A DNA stretch of 64,000 bases from Shewanella intestini (GCF_018221465.1 NZ_JAAIKR010000015.1:1-64000); one strand, 5' to 3'. Counted from the stretch's first letter, positions 1-10,517 are shown. Numbers and translations are program-made. Notes: generated by a model from the sequence alone, not told the origin.

Positions 1-82
1 CAATTAGCGTCTTAAACCAAGCTGGCTCGGTGCTGGCAAGTACTTCGTTTACACGTTGTATTTGCTGCTGTGCCGTGTCAGT
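1..82 (-). other. 5' leader of a ribosomal RNA operon (partial, runs off left edge)
   Basis: On the minus strand the bases following the promoter at 91-118 closely match the start of enterobacterial rrn transcripts (CCACTGACACGG at the start site, then an A/C/G-rich stretch). By analogy with rrnB P1 the first transcribed base is the A at 82. No structural rRNA lies inside the window; the 16S gene should begin a few hundred bases beyond the left edge. A stable-RNA operon other than rrn is possible but less likely given the discriminator and start-site match. Confidence 0.75.
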
Positions 83-90
83 GGATGCGC

Positions 91-118
91 ATTATAGGGA
101 GATTTTAGAACTGCGCAA
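91..118 (-). promoter_or_regulatory. rrn P1-type promoter
   Basis: Read on the minus strand: -35 TTGCGC (118-113), a 16-bp spacer, and -10 TATAAT (96-91) preceded by CTCCC and followed by the GC-rich discriminator GCGC. The 16-bp spacer, CTCCC context, discriminator and downstream CCACTGACACGG are all hallmarks of E. coli rrn P1. Upstream, bases 119-151 contain two A/T tracts that look like an UP element for RNA polymerase alpha. It should be growth-rate and ppGpp/DksA controlled, as such promoters are; that last point is inference. Confidence 0.85.
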
Positions 119-193
119 GGGCTTTTTATTAAAAAAATCACTTTTTTTTCAATAAATACCAAATTGCCTATTTACGCACATTTAACTCACTAG

Positions 194-214
194 TTATCCT
201 CAATTTTATCCACA
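194..214 (+). promoter_or_regulatory. possible pair of DnaA boxes
   Basis: TTATCCACA at 206-214 matches the DnaA-box consensus TTATNCACA exactly. TTATCCTCA at 194-202 has one mismatch and is in the same orientation, three bases away. They lie about 110 bp upstream of the rrn promoter start. Single consensus boxes occur by chance, so function is uncertain. Confidence 0.35.
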
Positions 215-310
215 TTTCATATTTAAATAGCCATTTTGACGACGATTGCTGGGACTTGTTATTCGCTTTATAGATAAACATAAAATCAATTTAAATGGTT
301 AGATTGGTTG

Positions 311-366
311 CTTGTCTGCTTGTCTGCTTGTCTGCTTGTCTGCTTGTCTGCTTGTCTGCTTGTCTG
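311..366. repeat. 8-bp tandem repeat, 7 copies
   Basis: Seven perfect head-to-tail copies of CTTGTCTG fill 311-366, ending in CAGG. The array sits between the rrn promoter region and the secA terminator, outside any credible gene. Perfect identity of all copies suggests recent slippage expansion. The stretch 215-310 is AT-rich and shows nothing else I can name. Confidence 0.95.
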
Positions 367-392
367 CAGGCCATTTTTTTATGCAGATACAA

Positions 393-418
393 AAAAGCAG
401 CGCAAGTGCGCTGCTTTT
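393..418 (-). terminator. rho-independent terminator of secA
   Basis: Perfect 11-bp inverted repeat AAAAGCAGCGC with a 4-base loop (AAGT); read on the minus strand it ends in a run of T. It lies 19 bases beyond the secA stop codon. Confidence 0.85.
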
Positions 419-437
419 ATTTCACGGTATGTTGCGA

Positions 438-3158
438 TTAAGACAACTTACCATGGCATTGTTTGTATTTTTTGCCCGAACCACATGGACATGGATCGTT
501 ACGACCAATTTTCTCACCTTCACGAATAACGGTTTTAGGTGCTTCTGGTACAGCTGAATCTTCTTCACCGAGTGCCTGTGAGCCAGCATGTTGATAATCA
601 TGTTGGATCTTTTCTTGCTCTTCACGACGGCGCTGTTCCATTTCATCTACATCTGATTGAGCTTGCACTTGAACTTTAGACAGAATACTGATGACGTCAT
701 TCTTTAATGAGTCCAACATTTGTTGGAATAATTCAAATGACTCACGTTTATACTCTTGCTTAGGGTTTTTCTGTGCATAACCACGTAAATGGATACCTTG
801 ACGTAAGTGATCCATCGCCGCTAAGTGTTCTTTCCACAAACCATCTAAGGTTTGAAGCATGACGGCTTTTTCAAACTGACGTAAAACGCCTTCGCCAACC
901 ATTTCTTCTTTATTCTTATATGATGTCACCCAAGTTTCAAGAATACGTTCACGAAGGGTTTCTTCGTGTAGGTCATCTTCATTGTCTAACCATTCTTGAA
1001 TAGTTAACCCTAAGCTAAACTCATTTTTAAGGCGTTGCTCAAGTCCGGCAACATCCCACAATTCTTCTACTGATTGTGGTGGAATGTATTGATTGATGAT
1101 ATCGGTAATAACGTCTTGTTCGATATTACGGATGGTATCTTCAATACTTTCCGCATCCATCAATTGATTACGTTGAGAGTAAACCACTTGGCGTTGATCA
1201 TTGGCCACGTCATCGTATTCAAGTAATTGCTTACGAATATCAAAGTTACGGGCTTCGACTTTACGTTGGGCATTTTCAATTGCACGAGATACCCAAGGAT
1301 GTTCAATCGCTTCTCCTTGTTCCATCCCTAGTTTTTTCATCATGCCTGATACACGATCAGAGGCGAAGATGCGCATTAAGCTATCTTCCATAGAAAGATA
1401 AAAACGAGATGAACCTGAATCACCTTGACGACCTGAACGACCACGCAATTGGTTATCAATACGACGTGATTCGTGACGTTCGGTACCAAGAATGTGTAAG
1501 CCACCTGCTGCCACGACCTCATCGTGGCGTACTTGCCAGTCAGCTTTAATTTTAGCAATATCCGCGTCTGATGGATTTGCAAGCGCTGCCACTTCCATAT
1601 TCCAGTTACCGCCCAATACGATATCGGTACCACGACCTGCCATGTTAGTCGCAATTGTTACAGCACCGAGTCGACCAGCTTGAGCTACGATGTCAGCTTC
1701 TTTTTCGTGGAATTTAGCATTCAAGACATTATGAGGGATTTTTGCTTGTTGTAATAACGTTGCTAATACTTCTGATTGCTCAATAGAGACAGTACCAACT
1801 AAAACGGGTTGGCCACGTTCACGACAACCTAGAACATCTTTAATGATCGCATCATATTTTTCTTGTGCGGTCAGATAAACTAAATCGGCCATGTCTTTTC
1901 TGACCATTGGACGGTTTGTTGGTACGACGACAGTGTCTAATCCATAAATGTGTTGGAATTCGAATGCTTCTGTATCGGCAGTACCTGTCATACCCGCTAG
2001 TTTTTCGTATTGGCGGAAGTAGTTTTGGAATGTGATTGACGCTAATGTTTGGTTTTCGTTTTGAATATTCACACCTTCTTTTGCTTCTACAGCTTGGTGT
2101 AAACCTTCTGACCAGCGACGACCTGGCATCGTGCGGCCAGTATGTTCATCAACAATAACAATTTCATCATCCTGAACAATATAATCAACATCACGTTCAA
2201 ATAATTTATGAGCACGTAGACCTGCATAAACATGGTGCAGTAAAGAAATGTTTGCCGCTGAATATAACGAGTCATCATTTGACAACATGCCACGTTCGAT
2301 AAGCAGCTTCTCTACTTTTTCTTGACCACGTTCGGTCAAATGCACTTGTTTGGCTTTTTCGTCAATACTGAAGTCACCTTCACCGACATAGTCTTCGGTG
2401 TCTTCTTTATCTTGACGGATAAGTTGTGGAATAAAGGTATTTACCTTGGTGTATGAATCAGAACTGTCTTCTGCAGCACCTGAGATAATCAACGGAGTAC
2501 GCGCCTCATCAATTAAGATTGAGTCGACTTCATCGATTAAGGCGTAATGTAAAGGACGTTGCACACGCTCTTCTGGAGAAAATGCCATGTTGTCACGAAG
2601 GTAATCGAAGCCAAATTCATTATTGGTACCGTATGTGATATCAGAATTATACGCTTCTTTTTTCTCTGCTTGTCCTAAACCGGCAACGTTAATCCCGACA
2701 GTAAAACCTAAGAATTCAAATAATGGACGGTTAATTTCAGCATCACGACGAGCAAGGTAGTCATTGACTGTAATGACGTGAACACCTTTACCGGTTAAAC
2801 CATTTAAATAAGCTGGTAAGGTTGCAGTAAGCGTTTTACCTTCACCGGTACGCATTTCAGCTATGCGATTGCTGTCTAACACCATGCCACCAAGTAGCTG
2901 TACGTCGAAATGTCGCATACCAAATACACGGGTTGAGGCTTCACGCACAACGGCATAGGCTTCAGCCATTAAGGCTTCAATTGATTCACCGCCTTCAATA
3001 CGCTCACGAAACTCAGCAGTTTTCGCTTTAAGCTCTTCATCAGAAAGCTGTTGGTACTCAGCTTCTAATGCATTAATGTTTTTGACAATTTTGCCAAGAC
3101 TTTTCAGGGTACGGTCGTTGCGACTTCCAAATACTTTTGTCAGTAATTTACCTAACAT
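438..3158 (-). CDS. secA: preprotein translocase ATPase SecA
   Basis: Motor ATPase that drives unfolded preproteins through SecYEG at the inner membrane. The 906-residue product is full length (E. coli 901). Visible are Walker A GEGKT near residues 105-109, the DEVD Walker B box followed by [12 protein letters not shown], helicase motif [12 protein letters not shown], and the C-terminal zinc/SecB-binding tail [14 protein letters not shown] chose the ATG at 3158 because it gives the family N-terminus [16 protein letters not shown]; an in-frame GTG nine bases upstream (3167) is the alternative, and neither has a strong Shine-Dalgarno. The gene follows the M23 peptidase by 51 bases on the same strand and ends at a clear terminator. 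No secM-like regulator is recognisable upstream. Confidence 0.97.
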   Translation of the reverse strand: MLGKLLTKVFGSRNDRTLKSLGKIVKNINALEAEYQQLSDEELKAKTAEFRERIEGGESIEALMAEAYAVVREASTRVFGMRHFDVQLLGGMVLDSNRIAEMRTGEGKTLTATLPAYLNGLTGKGVHVITVNDYLARRDAEINRPLFEFLGFTVGINVAGLGQAEKKEAYNSDITYGTNNEFGFDYLRDNMAFSPEERVQRPLHYALIDEVDSILIDEARTPLIISGAAEDSSDSYTKVNTFIPQLIRQDKEDTEDYVGEGDFSIDEKAKQVHLTERGQEKVEKLLIERGMLSNDDSLYSAANISLLHHVYAGLRAHKLFERDVDYIVQDDEIVIVDEHTGRTMPGRRWSEGLHQAVEAKEGVNIQNENQTLASITFQNYFRQYEKLAGMTGTADTEAFEFQHIYGLDTVVVPTNRPMVRKDMADLVYLTAQEKYDAIIKDVLGCRERGQPVLVGTVSIEQSEVLATLLQQAKIPHNVLNAKFHEKEADIVAQAGRLGAVTIATNMAGRGTDIVLGGNWNMEVAALANPSDADIAKIKADWQVRHDEVVAAGGLHILGTERHESRRIDNQLRGRSGRQGDSGSSRFYLSMEDSLMRIFASDRVSGMMKKLGMEQGEAIEHPWVSRAIENAQRKVEARNFDIRKQLLEYDDVANDQRQVVYSQRNQLMDAESIEDTIRNIEQDVITDIINQYIPPQSVEELWDVAGLEQRLKNEFSLGLTIQEWLDNEDDLHEETLRERILETWVTSYKNKEEMVGEGVLRQFEKAVMLQTLDGLWKEHLAAMDHLRQGIHLRGYAQKNPKQEYKRESFELFQQMLDSLKNDVISILSKVQVQAQSDVDEMEQRRREEQEKIQHDYQHAGSQALGEEDSAVPEAPKTVIREGEKIGRNDPCPCGSGKKYKQCHGKLS

Positions 3159-3209
3159 CTTAATCACTTATCTATTGATGGCTTGGCTCGATGAGCGCAA
3201 AAACCGAAT

Positions 3210-4112
3210 TTATAAACTGGCTTTACGATAAACAAATTTTCGTGGGTCAATTTGTTGTCCGTTTCGTAATACCTCGTAATGCACATGTGGGCCGGTTGAC
3301 CTACCTGTACTTCCCATGCTGGCAATGATATCGCCTTTGGCCACGACATCACCCACGTTTACTGACAAAGCTTTATTATGTCCATACCGAGTGTGGAGAC
3401 CATTACCATGATCGATTTCCACTAACTCGCCATAACCAAACATACTTCCTGACCATGTAATTACCCCTGCAGCAGTGGCAATTACATCAGCACCTTCACT
3501 CCCAGCGAAATCAATACCTTTATGCATTGTCCGTCGACCGGTGAAAGGATCATTACGTAAACCATAAGCAGACGATAACCAACCTGTGGAGATCGGTCTG
3601 CCAGAAATGTAGCGCTCTTTATCTATATGGAGATTAGAAGAGACAGTTTCAAGTAAAGATAACTGAGTATTGTTATTATCTATTCTTGATGCCAAAGAAT
3701 TCATGTCATCGATTAATTGTTTGAGTTCAATTTTTCGACCTATTTCATTCATACCACCTAGTCCGACTTCATCAGAAAAATCGAATTGTTCAGTCAGTAA
3801 ATTGTTATCTGCAACTTGTTGACCTAATGCTTCTAGACGGGTGAGTTTGGCCTGCAATTTTGCCACGTGCGTGACGAGCAGAGCCAGTTGGGATTCTGTA
3901 GCAGACTTAAGTTCAACGACTTGCTGCTTTTGTTGTTCGCGAAGGTGTTTGTTGTCGTCAACCTGCGCCTGTTGTTCGGCAAAACGGTCTTCGGTGTATT
4001 GATACAATCCTGTACCTGCAACCATCAGCATCAGCGGCAAAAGAAACCATCGCTTACCTGGCTGCCAGCGAGTAACGCCATTTCGACCTTGAATAAAAAC
4101 TGTTACACTCAT
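3210..4112 (-). CDS. M23 (LytM) family metallopeptidase, membrane anchored
   Basis: A 300-residue envelope protein: a short basic cytoplasmic N-terminus, one membrane segment at about 22-38, a periplasmic coiled-coil-like region at about 44-160, and a C-terminal LytM domain at about 175-292. The zinc ligands and catalytic residues of active LytM enzymes are present: H197 and D201 (HKGIDFAG), and H276-x-H278 (GPHVHYE). It is therefore expected to cleave peptidoglycan cross-bridges, unlike the degenerate EnvC/NlpD activators; the substrate is inference. It starts 27 bases from divergent dciA and sits just upstream of secA, suggesting co-transcription. Confidence 0.88.
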   Translation of the reverse strand: MSVTVFIQGRNGVTRWQPGKRWFLLPLMLMVAGTGLYQYTEDRFAEQQAQVDDNKHLREQQKQQVVELKSATESQLALLVTHVAKLQAKLTRLEALGQQVADNNLLTEQFDFSDEVGLGGMNEIGRKIELKQLIDDMNSLASRIDNNNTQLSLLETVSSNLHIDKERYISGRPISTGWLSSAYGLRNDPFTGRRTMHKGIDFAGSEGADVIATAAGVITWSGSMFGYGELVEIDHGNGLHTRYGHNKALSVNVGDVVAKGDIIASMGSTGRSTGPHVHYEVLRNGQQIDPRKFVYRKASL

Positions 4113-4139
4113 AGCCTATTTTAGCCATTTAATTATCAT

Positions 4140-4595
4140 ATGAAAAAGCCCCCTCAGGATCTCAGCAGTTTATTACATTTATCAGGTTCATTTCCTGAAC
4201 TTGCTGAGAAAGCAGAACTCATTAATAACCTGAACTATCATGTGAAACAGGTATTAATTGGTCCTGTGGCTGATCAGCTTCATGTGGCCAATCTCCGCCA
4301 GGGTGTTCTTGTTATTGAAACAACTTCTGCAGCGTGGGCTGCCAGAGTTAATTTCCAAAAGCCTAAACTACTACGACAACTTCAGGCTGAAACATTACCG
4401 ATGCTAACCGCTATTGAGGTAAAAATAAATCCTCGATTAGCAAAAGTTGAGCGCCATCAAACTGTAAACCAATCTAAAATCAGTGCGCAATCTGCTAAAC
4501 ATATTGAAGCATTAGCTGACAATGTGGAAGGTTCACTGGGCGTAAAACTAAAACGGCTGGCTGCATTAGCCAGCCGTAATAGGCAAAACGATTAA
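4140..4595 (+). CDS. dciA: DUF721 protein, DciA-type replicative helicase loader
   Basis: 151 residues with the DUF721 core in the first 105: an N-terminal basic segment, the hydrophobic stretch with VANLRQGVLVIETTS and the signature SAAWAARVNFQKPKLL, then INPRLAKVE. DUF721 proteins (DciA) load the DnaB helicase in bacteria that lack a phage-derived DnaC/DnaI. The tail (106-151) is basic and low in predicted order. It is divergent from the M23 peptidase and convergent with lpxC, with one base between the stop codons. Its last 43 bases carry the lpxC terminator on the opposite strand. Confidence 0.82.
   Translation: MKKPPQDLSSLLHLSGSFPELAEKAELINNLNYHVKQVLIGPVADQLHVANLRQGVLVIETTSAAWAARVNFQKPKLLRQLQAETLPMLTAIEVKINPRLAKVERHQTVNQSKISAQSAKHIEALADNVEGSLGVKLKRLAALASRNRQND
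4553..4577 (-). terminator. lpxC terminator inside the 3' end of dciA
   Basis: Perfect 10-bp inverted repeat ACGGCTGGCT with a 5-base loop. On the minus strand it is followed by TTTAGTTTTA, 20 bases past the lpxC stop. On the plus strand no T-run follows, so it serves lpxC and lies within the dciA coding sequence. Confidence 0.75.
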
Positions 4596-4596
4596 C

Positions 4597-5514
4597 TTAA
4601 ACGCCAATGGCGCCTGGCACCATAAAGCTCACTGGCACCTCAGCTTCATTTTCGAAGCTTACCAACTCCCAAGATTCTTGTTGAGCAAGTAACGCTCTTA
4701 CAAGTTGGTTATTGAGTGCATGACCCGTTTTGTATGCGCAAAACTCACCGACAATAGCATGTCCAGCAACATATAAGTCACCGAATGCATCGAGAATTTT
4801 GTGCTTAACGAACTCATCGTCATAACGCAGTCCATCGGGGTTAAGGACACGATACTCGTCAAGCACAACAGCATTTTCCATGCTGCCGCCTAGCGCTAAA
4901 TTATTTGCGCGAAGATATTCAATATCACGCATAAAACCAAAGGTTCTTGCGCGGCTGATATCTTTAACAAATGCCGAAGTGGAAAAGTTCATTACCATAT
5001 GTTGCTGGCTTCTTGAGATTTCGGGGTGATTGAAATCAATTTTGAAGTCAACTTTAAAACCTTTAAATGGCTTTAACTCAGCCCATTTATCACCGTCTTC
5101 AACACGGATTGGCTTGGTAATTTTAAGGTATTTTTTTGGTGCTGCTTGTTCTTTAATTCCTGCGCTTTGCAGTAAAAAAACAAACGGACTAGCACTGCCA
5201 TCCATAATTGGAATTTCAGGTGCATCGACTTCGATAACCGCGTTATCAATGCCAAGACCGGCAAGCGCGGCAAAAAGATGCTCAATTGTTGAAATTCGCA
5301 CACCATCATCATTAACAAGTGCAGTGCACATTGTTGTTTCACGTACAAGATGCGCCTTAGCAGGAATAGACACTACTGGATTTAAATCTGTACGCTTTAA
5401 AATGATGCCTGTATTAGCAGGTGCGGGTAAAATGCATAGAGTGACCTTGTTGCCAGAGTGTAATCCGACACCAATGCTTCTTACCATTTTTTGAACTGTT
5501 CTTTGAAAAATCAT
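4597..5514 (-). CDS. lpxC: UDP-3-O-acyl-N-acetylglucosamine deacetylase LpxC
   Basis: Catalyses the first committed step of lipid A synthesis in the cytoplasm. The 305-residue length and motif positions match E. coli: zinc ligands H79 (TIEHL), H238 and D242 (HKILDAFGD), and general base H265 (KTGHALNN). It is the last gene of the dcw cluster, separated from ftsZ by 211 bases that hold a moderate hairpin, so it may have its own promoter as well as read-through. FtsH-dependent turnover is known for the E. coli protein; the C-terminal signal here ends in GAIGV. Confidence 0.97.
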   Translation of the reverse strand: MIFQRTVQKMVRSIGVGLHSGNKVTLCILPAPANTGIILKRTDLNPVVSIPAKAHLVRETTMCTALVNDDGVRISTIEHLFAALAGLGIDNAVIEVDAPEIPIMDGSASPFVFLLQSAGIKEQAAPKKYLKITKPIRVEDGDKWAELKPFKGFKVDFKIDFNHPEISRSQQHMVMNFSTSAFVKDISRARTFGFMRDIEYLRANNLALGGSMENAVVLDEYRVLNPDGLRYDDEFVKHKILDAFGDLYVAGHAIVGEFCAYKTGHALNNQLVRALLAQQESWELVSFENEAEVPVSFMVPGAIGV

Positions 5515-5684
5515 GTCAGTTACCCGTTAAATTTCTTAATAAACAATTAGATGCACTAAATTGACGCTAAGCACCGTGCATAGCTGGACACGTATGCTAT
5601 CACAATTTTGACTATTAACAAAAAAATAGCCACATATTGGGAGTATACGTGTAGCTGCTTGCACTGAATAACTCAACTTAACAA

Positions 5685-5710
5685 CCCGATTATGTTGTTA
5701 TCTAATCGGG
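5685..5710 (-). terminator. hairpin after ftsZ, possible attenuator/terminator
   Basis: CCCGATTA (5685-5692) pairs with TAATCGGG (5703-5710) across a 10-base loop, 16 bases past the ftsZ stop. The following minus-strand bases TTGTTAAGTTG are only moderately T-rich, so partial termination before lpxC is more likely than full termination. Confidence 0.5.
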
Positions 5711-5725
5711 CAAAGCAAAGATAAT

Positions 5726-6907
5726 TTAGTCGGCTTGCTTACGTAAGAACGCTGGAATATCAAGATATTCTGGATCGCTACGTGTTTCAGTTGCCGTTTG
5801 CTGTGCCGCATTACCTGAAGTATATGTCGGTGCTGAAGTTTGTGCTTGAGCATCATCAATAACTTCTGGTGTTACAACAGCTGGTTCTGCTGCTACCGGC
5901 TCTGGACGAGGTGCCACAGGCTTTGAGACTAATTGAATATCAGGCTTTTTCTCAGCACCAATACCAGTAGCAACGACCGTCACGCGTAGCTCTTCACTCA
6001 TTTCAGGGTCAATCACTGCGCCCACAACCACAGTTGCATTGTCAGAAGCATATGCTTTGACATGGTTACCTACGGTTTCAAGCTCTTCAATACTGATATC
6101 CATACCGGCAGTAATGTTAACCAATACGCCGCGTGCACCAGCTAGATCAATATCTTCTAGTAACGGGCTCGCCACTGCAGATTCTGCAGCTTCTTCAGCG
6201 CGGTCATCACCTTTAGCAACACCGGTACCCATCATGGCATTACCCATTTCAGACATAACAGTTTTGACATCGGCGAAATCGACGTTAATTAAACCGGGAC
6301 GGGTAATTAGCTCTGCAATACCTTGCACTGCGCCTAACAATACGTTGTTCGCGGCAGCAAAAGCGTCAAGTAATGATGTACCACGGCCTAATACTTTCAA
6401 TAGCTTTTCATTAGGAATAGTGATCAATGAGTCAACGTGTTTAGCAAGTTGCTCAATCCCTTGATCGGCATAAGTCATACGCTTTTTGCCTTCAAATGGG
6501 AACGGCTTAGTCACAACAGCCACAGTCAAAATGCCTTCTTCACGTGCAACTTCTGCAACAACAGGTGCGGCACCAGTACCGGTTCCGCCACCCATACCAG
6601 CAGCGATAAACACCATGTCTGAGCCTTTAATAGCCGAGCGGATGTTTTCTTTATCTTCTTCTGCAGCTTGACGTCCCACTTCTGGGTTAGCTCCAGCACC
6701 AAGACCTTTAGTCACATCTCGGCCTAACTGGATTGTCGAGCCAGCGCTTGATTTACGCAGCGCCTGTGCATCTGTATTTGTTACGATAAACTCAACACCT
6801 TCGATGCTGTGTTTAACCATATGTTCAACAGCGTTTCCGCCACCGCCACCGACGCCGATGACCTTAATCACCGCTTCGTCTGAATGAGTGTCCATGATCT
6901 CAAACAT
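5726..6907 (-). CDS. ftsZ: cell division GTPase FtsZ
   Basis: Tubulin-like GTPase that forms the Z ring at mid-cell. 393 residues. Seen: the glycine-rich N-terminal [10 protein letters not shown], the tubulin signature GGGTGTG at residues 106-112, the T7 synergy loop around [11 protein letters not shown], a variable proline/alanine/threonine-rich linker at about 315-375, and the conserved C-terminal peptide [14 protein letters not shown] that binds FtsA and ZipA. It lies 26 bases downstream of ftsA, the classical ftsQ-ftsA-ftsZ order. Confidence 0.98.
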   Translation of the reverse strand: MFEIMDTHSDEAVIKVIGVGGGGGNAVEHMVKHSIEGVEFIVTNTDAQALRKSSAGSTIQLGRDVTKGLGAGANPEVGRQAAEEDKENIRSAIKGSDMVFIAAGMGGGTGTGAAPVVAEVAREEGILTVAVVTKPFPFEGKKRMTYADQGIEQLAKHVDSLITIPNEKLLKVLGRGTSLLDAFAAANNVLLGAVQGIAELITRPGLINVDFADVKTVMSEMGNAMMGTGVAKGDDRAEEAAESAVASPLLEDIDLAGARGVLVNITAGMDISIEELETVGNHVKAYASDNATVVVGAVIDPEMSEELRVTVVATGIGAEKKPDIQLVSKPVAPRPEPVAAEPAVVTPEVIDDAQAQTSAPTYTSGNAAQQTATETRSDPEYLDIPAFLRKQAD

Positions 6908-6933
6908 TGTCTGATCTCCGTTTGTATGCGTTA

Positions 6934-8169
6934 TTAAAATTCACCCTTAAACCAGCTTTTTGCCCTGTTTAAAAAGCTAGTAACCCCTTGACGATCTGGG
7001 CGCTCGTATTGACGCTCAATCACCCTTCTCGCCCCATAATGCAATAAACCAATTCCAGTTGAATAAATTGGTTTATCCACTTGTTCAAATAAGCCTTTTA
7101 CAGGCAATGGTGATGCCACACGAACTGGCATACCAAATGTTGCTTCAGCAATGTCTACGGCACCATCTATTGACGATGTACCACCGGTTAAAACGATGCC
7201 TGCTGCAATTTGTTCTTCAAGACCACTGTCTTTCAATTGTTTAAGAACTAACTCAAACAATTCTTCATATCGTGGCTCAACCACTTCAGCAAGCGTATGA
7301 CGTGACATACTCCTAGATGGACGCCCACCCACTGAAGGAACTTCAATACTTTCTTCACGACTAACGCGATTACTGCGAGCACTGGCGTACTGCACTTTAA
7401 TTTGCTCTGCATTAGGCTGTGGTGTTCTAAAGATTTTTGCAATGTCGCTCGTCACTTGGTTACCGGCAACAGGTACGACCGCACAATGGCGAAGCGCACC
7501 GCTGGTATAAACCACAATATCAGTCGTGCCACCGCCAATATCAACTAAGCAAACACCTAAGTCTTTTTCATCGCTTGTTAACACCGAGTCAGCAGATGCA
7601 ATACCCGCAAACACTAAATCGTCAACGGTTAAGCCACAGCGTTCAACACTTTTGGTGATGTTCTTGGCCATGTCATTAGCACAAGTCACAATGTGAGCTT
7701 TGGCTTCCATACGCATGCCTGACATACCAATTGGACTTTTAATGCCGTCTTGCACATCAATAGAGTATTCTTGCGGTAACACATGCAAAATACGACGCTC
7801 AGTTGGGATCTTCACTGACCGGGCAGTGTGGATCACGTTATCAACGTCTTCTTGTGTGACTTCTTCATCATTAATCGACACCATGCCATTTTCATTTTGG
7901 CAAGCAATGTGTTTACCCGAAATACTGAGATAAACCGATGATACTTGGCAATCTGCCATCAACTCGGCTTGGTCAAGTGCACGCTGAACACTACGGACGA
8001 TAGAGTCAAGGTCGTTAACACCACCTTTATCCATACCGCGTGACGGATGGTTACCTAAGCCAATAATGCTTATCTCTCCGTCTGGCAGCACTTCACCAAT
8101 GATAACCGCAACCTTTGATGTGCCAATGTCTAACCCTACAATGAGGTTCTTTTCGAGATTTTTGGTCAT
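6934..8169 (-). CDS. ftsA: cell division actin-like protein FtsA
   Basis: Actin-fold ATPase that tethers FtsZ to the membrane and recruits late division proteins. 411 residues. Seen: phosphate-1 loop [15 protein letters not shown] near residue 13, phosphate-2 region [18 protein letters not shown] near 205-222, adenosine motif [13 protein letters not shown], and a C-terminal amphipathic tail [13 protein letters not shown], which is the membrane-targeting sequence. Its start codon directly abuts the ftsQ stop, implying coupling. Confidence 0.97.
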   Translation of the reverse strand: MTKNLEKNLIVGLDIGTSKVAVIIGEVLPDGEISIIGLGNHPSRGMDKGGVNDLDSIVRSVQRALDQAELMADCQVSSVYLSISGKHIACQNENGMVSINDEEVTQEDVDNVIHTARSVKIPTERRILHVLPQEYSIDVQDGIKSPIGMSGMRMEAKAHIVTCANDMAKNITKSVERCGLTVDDLVFAGIASADSVLTSDEKDLGVCLVDIGGGTTDIVVYTSGALRHCAVVPVAGNQVTSDIAKIFRTPQPNAEQIKVQYASARSNRVSREESIEVPSVGGRPSRSMSRHTLAEVVEPRYEELFELVLKQLKDSGLEEQIAAGIVLTGGTSSIDGAVDIAEATFGMPVRVASPLPVKGLFEQVDKPIYSTGIGLLHYGARRVIERQYERPDRQGVTSFLNRAKSWFKGEF

Positions 8170-8937
8170 TTATCGTCGATTCTCTTTTTTAGTTTTCTGC
8201 CAGCCTACCGCAAATCCGGTATCGTATCGCAAATCTATCGTGTCTATCTTTTTATCCGACTGCATCAGTGTCGGGTATACATTAATAAAGCGTTGCACGC
8301 GAGACATCTTGTCTTCTCGCCCTAAATCAATTTTGATGCCGTTATCGAGCACAGCAAACCACGCATGACGTGGACTTAAATGTAAGCTGGCTAAATTAAA
8401 CCCATTTATACTTAAAAGCTCATTAAGTTGCTGATAAACAGTTAACACTTCTTTTGCTGAACCTTCAGGCCCAGCAAGTAAAGGTAAGTTTTCGAGTTCT
8501 GGATGCATCAATGCATCAAAGACCTCACCTTTAACATTCACCCATGACGCGACATTCCAGTGAGCAAGTGCTTGTTGTTCTTGCAGTGTCACTTTAAATT
8601 TTGCTGGCCACTCCCGCCTTACCGATGCATGATAAACCCATGGCAACGCTTCTAAGGCTTTTTGAACATCCATGACATCAGCGTTAAAAAAGCTATTCGC
8701 TAGCATTGATTGCAGCGCCTGTTGAATTTCAGCATCTGAGGTAAACTGTCGCTCACCTTTTACAGCAATAGCCTCAATCGGTAGAGCATCTGCATCATTC
8801 AATACATCATGTAATGAATGCGCAATCCAGCCAATGCCAAATATTACACTGAATAAGAACAATAACCCCGTACACAAGTACCAATTAACTTGTTTTAAGG
8901 ATTGCGTTAATTGGCGTCCTTTTTGACTCCAAGACAA
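8170..8937 (-). CDS. ftsQ: cell division protein FtsQ
   Basis: Bitopic inner-membrane protein of the FtsQBL complex. 255 residues: cytoplasmic N-terminus, one membrane segment at about 19-38 (WYLCTGLLFLFSVIFGIGW), a POTRA domain starting at IEAIAVKGERQFTSDAEIQ, and the FtsQ beta domain to about 245. The 112 bases between this gene and murC hold no gene; in many enterics ddlB lies here. Confidence 0.95.
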   Translation of the reverse strand: MSWSQKGRQLTQSLKQVNWYLCTGLLFLFSVIFGIGWIAHSLHDVLNDADALPIEAIAVKGERQFTSDAEIQQALQSMLANSFFNADVMDVQKALEALPWVYHASVRREWPAKFKVTLQEQQALAHWNVASWVNVKGEVFDALMHPELENLPLLAGPEGSAKEVLTVYQQLNELLSINGFNLASLHLSPRHAWFAVLDNGIKIDLGREDKMSRVQRFINVYPTLMQSDKKIDTIDLRYDTGFAVGWQKTKKENRR

Positions 8938-9049
8938 CTTACTGCCACTCCATTATTCGAATACGGTTTTCTGCACAGAAATCGGCCATTATATCGCCCA
9001 TTTAACGACTATTAAAGTTTGAATTACTGTTTAAAAATTCATCAGCAAA

Positions 9050-10516
9050 TCAATCATTTCCAACACTATTGTTTATTAAATCAAACCCTAAGCAATTTGA
9101 GGCTAATTGTTGCGATAAAGCACCAATATTCCCTGCTCCTTGAGTGAGCAATAAATCGCCATTTTGCAACACATCGGGCAATACTAATGCTAACTGTTCA
9201 GGTGTCGCAGCAAAAATAGGATCTAACTGACCGCGAGCACGAATAGAACGGCATAATGCACGTCCATCGGCCCCAGGGACAGGCGCTTCTCCAGCGGCAT
9301 AAACATCAAGCAGTATCAGGCAATCAACTTGCGATAATACCTCAACAAAATCTTCATATAAATCACGTGTCCGACTAAATCGATGGGGTTGATAAGCCAT
9401 CACCAAGCGCTTGTCAGGCCAACCTGCACGTGCGGCTTTGATGGTTGCAGCGACTTCGGTTGGATGATGTCCGTAATCATCAACTAACATGACATTACCA
9501 TTTGAGGTGTTAAATTCGCCCAAATGCTGGAAGCGACGCCCAATCCCCTCAAAACTTGCAAGAGCACTGACGATGGCGTCATCTTCAATGTCGTCTTCGG
9601 TAGCAACTGCTATCGCCGCGAGTGCATTTAATACATTATGTTGGCCGGGTAAATTTAAAGTAATGGCTAAATCAGGTTTACCGACGCGTTTCACATTAAA
9701 GCGCGATTGATGTCCGCTTTGGTCAAAATCAATGGCTTGTATGTCAGCGTCATCACTAAACCCATAGGTCACTAACTTACGACCAATTCTTGGCATAAGT
9801 TCGCGCACAACGTCATCATCAATACATATCACTGCCACACCATAAAAAGGTAAATTATGCAAAAAATCAACAAAGGTATTTTTTAATACTTCAAAATCAC
9901 CGCCATAGGTATCCATATGATCAGCTTCAATATTGGTGACAACACTAACCATGGGTTGTAAATGTAAAAAGCTCGCGTCACTTTCATCGGCTTCAGCAAT
10001 CAAGTAACGGCTTGTACCTAGGCGCGCATTCGTGCCTGCACTATTTAATAAGCCACCAATAACAAAGGTCGGATCACGTTCTGCCTGGCCATATACACTA
10101 GATATTAAGCTGGTCGTCGTGGTTTTCCCATGTGTGCCAGCAATAGCCACACCGTGGCGGTAACGCATCAACTCAGCTAGCATTTCAGCACGACGAACAA
10201 TCGGAGTACGATTTTCTTTTGCGGCGATAATTTCTGGGTTTTGCTCATCGATTGCCGTTGAAACAACCACAACATCGACCCCATTAACACTTTGAGCTTG
10301 ATGACCAATAATCACTTTTGCACCAAAGCGAATCAGCCTTTGAGTGACGGTATTTGGGGCAATATCAGAACCACTGACTTGGTAGCCCTCATTAAGTAAC
10401 ACTTCAGCAATACCACCCATCCCAGCACCACCGATGCCAACAAAGTGAATGCGTTTGATCCGTCTCATTTCAGGGATCATTGTGCGTAGTTGTGCGTACT
10501 TTTCCGTTTTAGTCAT
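9050..10516 (-). CDS. murC: UDP-N-acetylmuramate--L-alanine ligase MurC
   Basis: Cytoplasmic ATP-dependent ligase adding the first amino acid of the peptidoglycan stem peptide. 488 residues with the N-terminal Rossmann motif [17 protein letters not shown] (about 24-40), the ATP loop GTHGKTTT at 127-134, the [10 protein letters not shown] motif and [10 protein letters not shown], all diagnostic of MurC. It starts one base after the murG stop. Confidence 0.97.
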   Translation of the reverse strand: MTKTEKYAQLRTMIPEMRRIKRIHFVGIGGAGMGGIAEVLLNEGYQVSGSDIAPNTVTQRLIRFGAKVIIGHQAQSVNGVDVVVVSTAIDEQNPEIIAAKENRTPIVRRAEMLAELMRYRHGVAIAGTHGKTTTTSLISSVYGQAERDPTFVIGGLLNSAGTNARLGTSRYLIAEADESDASFLHLQPMVSVVTNIEADHMDTYGGDFEVLKNTFVDFLHNLPFYGVAVICIDDDVVRELMPRIGRKLVTYGFSDDADIQAIDFDQSGHQSRFNVKRVGKPDLAITLNLPGQHNVLNALAAIAVATEDDIEDDAIVSALASFEGIGRRFQHLGEFNTSNGNVMLVDDYGHHPTEVAATIKAARAGWPDKRLVMAYQPHRFSRTRDLYEDFVEVLSQVDCLILLDVYAAGEAPVPGADGRALCRSIRARGQLDPIFAATPEQLALVLPDVLQNGDLLLTQGAGNIGALSQQLASNCLGFDLINNSVGND

Positions 10517-10517
10517 T

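Noticed and set aside
308-557. Two overlapping plus-strand frames with repeated Leu-Val-Cys-Leu-Ser-Ala-Cys
   Set aside because: They are translations of the 8-bp repeat, lack a ribosome-binding site and run through the secA terminator into the antisense of secA.
3158-3167. GTG start three codons upstream of the secA ATG
   Set aside because: It adds three residues not seen at the family N-terminus; kept only as an alternative start.
5030-5494. 154-residue plus-strand frame across lpxC
   Set aside because: Entirely antisense to lpxC, whose catalytic residues are all in place, so this is a shadow frame.
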